From Streptosporangiaceae bacterium (GTDB lineage Bacteria > Actinomycetota > Actinomycetes > Streptosporangiales > Streptosporangiaceae): a stretch of 11,019 nt of DNA. The stretch is taken from assembly GCA_030039095.1 (NCBI GenBank), contig JASHQP010000781.1, positions 1 through 11,019 of the forward strand. Reading direction: 5' to 3'. The notes beneath the pieces are model-generated. The model worked only from the letters and a program-made list of their open reading frames with translations. It ran no database searches and had not been told where the DNA came from. Both the position numbers and the translations under genes were made by a program. This document shows positions 6,535 to 11,019 of this stretch, piece by piece. Numbering within the stretch: position 1 is the first letter of the stretch; each line of letters begins with the position of its first letter.

Positions 6535-7494
6535 TCAGCCGCCGGCCAGCGTCGGCTTGGCCATCGACAGCATGTCCTCCATGTCCGGCGGCAGCGACAC
6601 CCCCACCATGCCGAGCTTGCGGTGCAGCTGGTTCATGAACAGCTCGGAGACCCGGTCCTCGTCCCAGCCGAGCGGCTCGTAGGCGATGTAGCTCGAGCGG
6701 GCGGCGCTCATCGTGAGCAGGCAGCGCAGCGTGTCGTGCAGATCCTTGACGTATGCCGGGTCCTCGGCGAGCAGCTCGCGCACGAACCGCAGGCCGGCCT
6801 GGACGTGACGGGCCTCGTCACGGCAGGTCGCGGTGAAGCCCGTGTAGAAGGTGGGCAGCACCTTGTAGTCCCTGGCGTAGTTGAGGGTGATCTTCATGAC
6901 CGACAGGGCCAGGACTCCCTCGATCCAGATGACGTACGTGGTCGCGTACTTCATCTGCAGGTGCTTGTTGTACGGATCCCGGCGCAGGTCGTCGGTCAGG
7001 TAGGCGAGCAGGCCGAACGGCCCGACGAACGTCTCCTGGATGTAGGGCCACGAGCCGTCGAGGACCGCCATGATGCCGTCGCCCTCCAGGCCGACCACGT
7101 CACGGTAGAAGCGGTCGAAGAACACCGTGTGCCGCGCCTCGTCCTCGAGGTGGCTGGTGAGGAAGATCTTGTAGTCCTCGGGAACGCCGAACAGCAGCGG
7201 TGCCAGCTCGACCGCGACCTGCCGCTCTCCGTGGTGGAAGCCGGAGGCGATCGACAGGAACGAGTTGCGCGAGGCGTCGGTCATCCGCTCGGACCAATCA
7301 GTCTTGTCCGGCGTGAAGTCAAGCTCGTTGACATTCCACCGCTGCCGGAGGTACCGGTCGTAGAGGCTGCGGTATTCGGGCAGGCGGGCCGTTGGCACGT
7401 GCACGTACTCGAGCACGTCGTCGATGTCCGCCCGCCCGAGCGCGGCAAGGTCGAGGCTTTCGATGCGGTCAAGTGTCTCTTCGGCGGTGCTCAC
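6535..7494 (-). CDS. R2lox-like ligand-binding oxidase (ribonucleotide reductase R2 superfamily)
   Basis: 319 residues, a four-helix-bundle ferritin-like metalloprotein. All six metal ligands are present: Glu90 (GERQV), Glu119 and His122 (DEARH), Glu192 (WIEGVLAL), Glu227 and His230 (DEARH). As in the Rv0233-type R2lox proteins, Val93 lies three residues after the first Glu and Tyr187 five residues before the fourth ligand. That pair forms an ether cross-link beside a Mn/Fe centre in R2lox. The position four after the first His is Phe126, not the radical Tyr of class I R2, so it is unlikely to serve ribonucleotide reduction. The stretch LDFTPDKTDW (58-67) also matches the family. R2lox proteins bind a long-chain fatty acid and activate O2; their substrate is unknown. 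GTG start supported by GGGGAG six bases upstream. Automatic annotation may call it ribonucleotide reductase beta. First gene of a four-gene leftward operon. Confidence 0.82.
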   Translation of the reverse strand: MSTAEETLDRIESLDLAALGRADIDDVLEYVHVPTARLPEYRSLYDRYLRQRWNVNELDFTPDKTDWSERMTDASRNSFLSIASGFHHGERQVAVELAPLLFGVPEDYKIFLTSHLEDEARHTVFFDRFYRDVVGLEGDGIMAVLDGSWPYIQETFVGPFGLLAYLTDDLRRDPYNKHLQMKYATTYVIWIEGVLALSVMKITLNYARDYKVLPTFYTGFTATCRDEARHVQAGLRFVRELLAEDPAYVKDLHDTLRCLLTMSAARSSYIAYEPLGWDEDRVSELFMNQLHRKLGMVGVSLPPDMEDMLSMAKPTLAGG

Positions 7495-7512
7495 ACGGCT
7501 CTCCCCGCTTTG

Positions 7513-7541
7513 CCCAGCGCCGCCGGGAAGGCGGCGCTGGG
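7513..7541 (-). terminator. Strong hairpin between gnd and the R2lox-like gene
   Basis: A perfect 12-bp GC-rich inverted repeat (CCCAGCGCCGCC at 7513-7524, GGCGGCGCTGGG at 7530-7541) closes a 5-base loop. It starts six bases after the gnd TAA and ends six bases before the Shine-Dalgarno of the next leftward gene. No U-tract follows. It may terminate the zwf-gnd transcript, or act as an attenuator or stabilising 5' structure for the downstream operon. Confidence 0.65.
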
Positions 7542-7547
7542 TCCAGA

Positions 7548-8633
7548 TTAGCTCTGAGCGGGCTTTTCGTCGTGGCCGCCGAATTGCTTGCGCATCGCGG
7601 ACAGCGCCTTGTCGGCGAACAGGTCGAGCTGGCGGGAGGAGAACCGCGAGTACAGCGCGTTGGTGAGGACCGGGGCGGGCACGCCCTCCTCGATCGCCGC
7701 GATCGACGTCCAGCGTCCCTCGCCGGAATCCGAGACCCGGCCGGAGAAGTTTTCCAGGTCCGGCGACTCGTGCAGCGAGATCGCGAGCAGGTCGAGCAGC
7801 CAGGACCCGATCACGCTGCCCCGGCGCCAGACCTCGGACACCGAGGTGGTGTCGATGTCGTACTGGTAGTACTCGGGGTGCTCCAGCGGCGCGGTCTCCG
7901 CGTCGGACTCCTGCTTGCGGCTGCCGATGTCGGCGTTGTGCAGCACGTTCAGCCCTTCGGCCAGGGCCGCCATCATGCCGTACTCGATTCCGTTGTGGAC
8001 CATCTTGACGAAGTGCCCGGCCCCGTTGCCCCCGCAGTGGAACCAGCCCTGCTCACAGGTGGCGGGCTCGCCGGTGCGGCCCGGTGTGCGCGGGGCGGTG
8101 TCGACGCCGGGCGCGAGCGAGGCGAACAGCGGCGCCAGGTGCGCCACCGCGTCGTCGTCGCCGCCGATCATGAGGCAGTAGCCACGGTCCAGGCCCCAGA
8201 CCCCTCCGCTGGTCCCGCAGTCGACCAGGCGGACACCGCGGGTGTCGGCCAGCCGCTTGCTGCGCTCGATGTCGTCGCGGTAGTAGGAGTTGCCGCCGTC
8301 GATGATGATGTCGCCCGGCTCCATCCGCGCGGCGAGCTCGTTGATCGTGTTCTCGGTGATCTCGCCCGCCGGCACCATCACCCAGGCCGACCGCGGCTTG
8401 GTGAGCTTGCCGACGAAGTCGTCCAGGGACGACGCCCCGGTCGCACCCTCGCCGGCAAGCTGCTGGATCGGGTCCGGGTTCCGGTCGTAGACCACGCACT
8501 GATGGCCATCGCGCATGAGCCTGCGGACGATGTTGGCCCCCATCCGCCCGAGGCCCACCATGCCGAGCTGCCGTACGGTGCCGGCCCGGGGGGACGGCCC
8601 CCCGAAACCCCCCCGATCTTCAGTGGCTGCCAT
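7548..8633 (-). CDS. gnd: 6-phosphogluconate dehydrogenase, decarboxylating, short (GndA/YqeC) type
   Basis: 361 residues from ATG 8633. Converts 6-phosphogluconate to ribulose 5-phosphate and CO2 with reduction of NAD(P)+, in the cytoplasmic oxidative pentose phosphate pathway. Seen: dinucleotide motif GLGRMG (27-32), substrate-binding IIDGGNSYYRDD (110-121), SGGVWGLDRGY (142-152), and the active-site stretch GHFVKMVHNGIEYG (206-219) with catalytic Lys210 and the His-Asn pair 213-214. It is shorter than the 470-residue classical Gnd, as in the short family. The residue after beta-2 is Asp (VVYDRNPD, Asp50), which may indicate NAD+ preference; this is inference. A start at 8645 is possible, but GGAGGG (8643-8638) lies just before ATG 8633, so the latter is preferred. 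The first 24 residues are a Gly/Pro-rich extension before the fold. Overlaps the zwf 3' end by 14 bases, so the genes are coupled. Confidence 0.93.
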   Translation of the reverse strand: MAATEDRGGFGGPSPRAGTVRQLGMVGLGRMGANIVRRLMRDGHQCVVYDRNPDPIQQLAGEGATGASSLDDFVGKLTKPRSAWVMVPAGEITENTINELAARMEPGDIIIDGGNSYYRDDIERSKRLADTRGVRLVDCGTSGGVWGLDRGYCLMIGGDDDAVAHLAPLFASLAPGVDTAPRTPGRTGEPATCEQGWFHCGGNGAGHFVKMVHNGIEYGMMAALAEGLNVLHNADIGSRKQESDAETAPLEHPEYYQYDIDTTSVSEVWRRGSVIGSWLLDLLAISLHESPDLENFSGRVSDSGEGRWTSIAAIEEGVPAPVLTNALYSRFSSRQLDLFADKALSAMRKQFGGHDEKPAQS

Positions 8634-10056
8634 CGTGCCCTCCATTATCTGAGTTGTTTTTGGGCAGCCACGGCTTGTGCCATTCGGCGTACCCGCGAAC
8701 CAGCTTGAGAGCCTCCTCGGGCCCCCAGGATCCCTTCGCGTACGTCTGCACCGGCGGGGGGTTCTCGATCAGTGGCTGCACGATCCGCCAGGTCTCCTCG
8801 ACGCCGTCCTCGCGGGTGAACAGGTGGTCGTCGCCGGACATCGCGTCGCGCAGCAGCCGCTCGTAGGGCTCCAGCGATGGCCCGACCTCCTGCGCGAAGG
8901 TCATGTCGAGGTGCACCGGCTGCCACATGCGCTGCCCGGTCCCCTTCGAGGTGAGGATCGTGCGCAGCCCCGGGTCCGGATCGATGCGCACCACGATCTG
9001 GTTCGGCTCGCAGCTCGTGACCTTGCCGATGAACTGAAGCGGCGGCGGCCGCCGGAACACCATGCGCACCTCGGTGACCCGGGTAGCCAGCGCCTTGCCG
9101 GCCCGGATGAAGAACGGCACGCCGGCCCAGCGCCAGTTGTTCACCTCGAGCCGCAGCGCGGCGTACGTCTCCGTGGCGGATCCCTTGGCCACTCCGGGCA
9201 CGTCGAGGTAGCCGTCGTACTGGCCGCGGACGTAGGAGTCCGGGTTGGCGTCCGGGATGGCCCGGAAGACCTCGGCCTTCTTGTCCCGCAGGTCGTCGGC
9301 GGTGGCGCCGACCGGCGGCTCCATCGCGACCAGCGACAGCACCTGCATGAGGTGGTTCTGCACGACGTCGCGCAGCGCGCCGACCGGGTCGTAGAAGCCC
9401 CCCCGGTCGTCCACCCCGAAGTCCTCGGCCATCGTGATCTGCACGCAGGAGACGTAGCTGCGGTTCCACACCGGCTCGAGCATCTCGTTGGCGAACCGGA
9501 TGTACTGGATGTCGAGCACAGGCTCCTTGCCGAGGAAGTGGTCGATCCGCAGGATCTGGTCCTCCGCCAGGTGCCTGCCCAGGTCGGCGTTGAGCTCCCG
9601 CGCGGAGGGCAGGTCGTGGCCGAACGGCTTCTCCACCGCCACCTTGGCGCCCTCGGTGAGCCCGGCCTTGGCCAGATGCTCGACCACGCAGCCGAACAGG
9701 CTCGGCGGGACCTCCAGGTAGAACAGCGGGTGCTGGACGCCGGACAGCTCCTTGGCCAGCCGCTGGTACAGGCCGTCGTCGTCGAAATCGCCGCTCAGAT
9801 ACGACATCCGGCCTACGAGGCGCTTGAACACCGCCTCGTCGATCTTCTCCCCGGTGGCCTCGATCGACTGCCTGGCGTGCTCGATGAGCTGCTCGTTCGA
9901 CCAGTCCTGCCGGGCGACGCCGATCACCCTCTTGGCCATGCGCTTGTCGACCTCGAGCCGGTACAGGGCCCGGAACGTCATCTTCTTGGCCAGGTCTCCC
10001 GTGATGCCGAAAGCGACGAGCGCACCCGCCTGCGGAGCCTTTTCCCGTGGATCCAC
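8620..10056 (-). CDS. zwf: Glucose-6-phosphate 1-dehydrogenase
   Basis: 478 residues, normal length. Oxidises glucose 6-phosphate to 6-phosphogluconolactone, reducing NADP+ (or NAD+), the entry to the oxidative pentose phosphate pathway. Seen: nucleotide-binding motif FGITGDLAKK (16-25; the usual form is GASGDL, here Ile-Thr), EKPFG (142-146), the family signature RIDHFLGKE (170-178) with His173, and the catalytic-dyad histidine His235 in VVQNHLMQ (231-238). NNWRWAGVPFFIRAGKAL (306-323) is the conserved substrate/cofactor stretch. GTG start at 10056 is supported by GGAGGG (10067-10062) five bases upstream. The 3' end overlaps gnd. No opcA or pgl lies next to it, unlike the common actinobacterial tkt-tal-zwf-opcA-pgl cluster. 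It may therefore be a second zwf copy; that is inference. Confidence 0.97.
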   Translation of the reverse strand: MDPREKAPQAGALVAFGITGDLAKKMTFRALYRLEVDKRMAKRVIGVARQDWSNEQLIEHARQSIEATGEKIDEAVFKRLVGRMSYLSGDFDDDGLYQRLAKELSGVQHPLFYLEVPPSLFGCVVEHLAKAGLTEGAKVAVEKPFGHDLPSARELNADLGRHLAEDQILRIDHFLGKEPVLDIQYIRFANEMLEPVWNRSYVSCVQITMAEDFGVDDRGGFYDPVGALRDVVQNHLMQVLSLVAMEPPVGATADDLRDKKAEVFRAIPDANPDSYVRGQYDGYLDVPGVAKGSATETYAALRLEVNNWRWAGVPFFIRAGKALATRVTEVRMVFRRPPPLQFIGKVTSCEPNQIVVRIDPDPGLRTILTSKGTGQRMWQPVHLDMTFAQEVGPSLEPYERLLRDAMSGDDHLFTREDGVEETWRIVQPLIENPPPVQTYAKGSWGPEEALKLVRGYAEWHKPWLPKNNSDNGGHDGSH

Positions 10057-10155
10057 GGTGTCCCTCCTACCCCGAAAATGGCGCTCACCGACAGGTGTCG
10101 CTGGCCGCGCTCGACGCTACACCGCCCCGCTTGATATTCGGTGACCAGGTGGACA
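10057..10155 (-). promoter_or_regulatory. Upstream region of zwf: dyad and weak -10 box
   Basis: The 99-bp gap lies between the permease stop and the zwf GTG. It holds a CGACA-N2-TGTCG dyad (10089-10100) and, on the minus strand, a TAGCGT box (10119-10114) resembling actinomycete TAGNNT -10 elements. No matching -35 is evident. If the box is real, the transcript starts near 10107 and the dyad sits in its early leader, where a repressor could act. No hairpin terminator for the permease gene is obvious, so readthrough into zwf is possible. Confidence 0.3.
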
Positions 10156-11019
10156 TCAGCCGCGGAGCATGGCGAAGAGCTCGGGACCCCGGGCTCCCAG
10201 CCGCCGCTGGGCCCGCAGGACGCTGTAGCGGCACAGCCACGCCGCCCAGGCCAGGCCGACGGGAACGGCCAGCCAGCGCAGCCACAGGCTGTGGCCGACG
10301 GCCCCGGCGAACAGCAGCGCGGCGGCGGGGAACAGCGTGACCACCGGGATCACGATCAGCGCCAGGTGGGTCTCGAGAACCCGGGCGGGGCTTGGCCCGC
10401 CGTCGGCGTCCGGCGCGTTGACCGAGACGACGCCGATCAGCGCGAGCAGCCCGGCCGAACCGATGATCATGGCCGGCTCGCCGGCGAGCACCCAGGGCCA
10501 GGACCAGGTCTGGCCGCTGATCGCGGTGAACACGACGGTGATCAGGAGGCCGGCCGGGCCGACCACGAGAAACCAGGCCCAGACGCGGCCGCGGACGTCC
10601 GGGCGCACCGCGCCGGGCACGACCAGGGTCAGCCAGAGCGACGTGCCGTCGTCACCATAGAAGTTCGTGAAGCAGGCCGCGGCGATGACGGTGAACAGCA
10701 GGCCGGCGAACGGCAGGCCCTCGGTCTTGCCGCCGAGCGCGGAGATGACGCCGACCAGCACTCCCACCAGGAACGAGATCATGAGCATCACGCTGCGCAG
10801 CACCGACCGCGAGTACATGCGCAGTTCCTTGCCGATCACCGCGCCGAGCGGCGTGGACGGCAGCACCGGCTCCCCGGCTCTAGCGCCGTGAGCCCGCTGC
10901 CGCCCGCCGCGGGCAGACATCGTCAGCCGCCGGGCCAGCAGCGGCGGCCACGCCAGCACGAGCACCGCGATCAGCGCGGCGAGCCCGCCGAGCGAGAGCG
11001 CGACCAGGCCCCAGTCGCG
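10156..11019 (-). CDS. ABC-2-like transporter permease, C-terminal part (runs off right edge)
   Basis: 287 residues are visible and the frame is open to the window edge, so the N-terminus is missing. Numbering from the first visible residue, hydrophobic segments lie at about 3-27, 77-96, 104-122, 145-168, 181-200, 219-243 and 245-265. A cytoplasmic loop with SARGGRQRAHG and TPLGAVIGKELRMYSR precedes the second of these; the KEL-R-Y-R pattern is common just before the membrane part of ABC-2 type exporters. FTNFYGDDGTSLWLTLVVPG (about 116-135) is also typical of actinobacterial ABC-2 permeases. The short C-terminal tail is cytoplasmic-like. The protein probably works with an ATPase encoded upstream, outside the window, to export an unknown substrate. 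A GTG at 10965 exists, but the reading frame and hydrophobicity continue past it, so it is not the start. Family call moderate. Confidence 0.75.
   Translation of the reverse strand, partial: RDWGLVALSLGGLAALIAVLVLAWPPLLARRLTMSARGGRQRAHGARAGEPVLPSTPLGAVIGKELRMYSRSVLRSVMLMISFLVGVLVGVISALGGKTEGLPFAGLLFTVIAAACFTNFYGDDGTSLWLTLVVPGAVRPDVRGRVWAWFLVVGPAGLLITVVFTAISGQTWSWPWVLAGEPAMIIGSAGLLALIGVVSVNAPDADGGPSPARVLETHLALIVIPVVTLFPAAALLFAGAVGHSLWLRWLAVPVGLAWAAWLCRYSVLRAQRRLGARGPELFAMLRG

Noticed and set aside
6535..7494. Calling this gene a ribonucleotide reductase beta subunit.
   Set aside because: The radical-tyrosine position is Phe126, no alpha subunit is nearby, and the Val/Tyr cross-link residues of R2lox are present.
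6250..10134. Long rightward open frames (about 6250-7551, 7392-8708, 8677-10134) opposite the R2lox-like gene, gnd and zwf.
   Set aside because: All mirror well-recognised leftward enzymes and have Val/Asp/Gln/His-rich, low-complexity products typical of antisense frames in GC-rich DNA.
10143..10152. Third copy of the GACCAGGTGG motif near the permease stop, identical to 1035-1044.
   Set aside because: The CCACCTGG core appears several times inside coding sequence (for example around 2300, 3272 and 3985), so a copy here is expected by chance.

Overview
The window is GC-rich, with GTG and TTG starts, tight four-base gene overlaps and strong G/C bias at third codon positions. Together with the gene content (a LuxR-type AAA regulator, an R2lox-like protein, an MgtE-N/CBS + DUF1003 pair, a zwf-gnd pair), this points to a high-GC actinomycete. 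Nothing seen identifies the genus. I see no tRNA, rRNA, CRISPR array, insertion sequence or attachment site.

Left region (1-4342): a divergent locus. The 5' part of a LuxR-family AAA ATPase regulator gene reads leftward off the window edge. A SAM methyltransferase gene and an unusual 696-residue fusion of an alpha/beta-hydrolase domain and a GT-B glycosyltransferase domain read rightward with a GTGA overlap. The 129-bp divergent spacer holds a likely leaderless promoter for the regulator and several dyads. This looks like a small modification cassette (methyl transfer, sugar transfer, and a hydrolase or acyl-type step) probably controlled by its divergent regulator. The substrate cannot be read from the sequence. 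The cassette ends in a hairpin facing the leftward genes.

Middle region (4343-7494): four tightly packed leftward genes. In transcription order they are an R2lox-like diiron/manganese-iron oxidase homologue, a small SCP2-like lipid-binding protein, an MgtE-N/CBS protein without a transport domain, and a DUF1003 membrane protein. The oxidase keeps all six expected metal ligands and the Val/Tyr pair that forms the cross-link in R2lox. Its neighbour is a candidate lipid carrier, which suggests a lipid-oxidising or lipid-handling module. The last two genes look like a separate membrane or ion-responsive pair attached to the same operon.

Right region (7548-11019): leftward genes for the oxidative pentose phosphate pathway, zwf (glucose-6-phosphate dehydrogenase) and a short-type gnd (6-phosphogluconate dehydrogenase), overlapping by a few bases, with no pgl or opcA beside them in the window. 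A 12-bp perfect-stem hairpin separates gnd from the R2lox gene. Upstream of zwf is the C-terminal part of a polytopic ABC-2-like permease that runs off the right edge.
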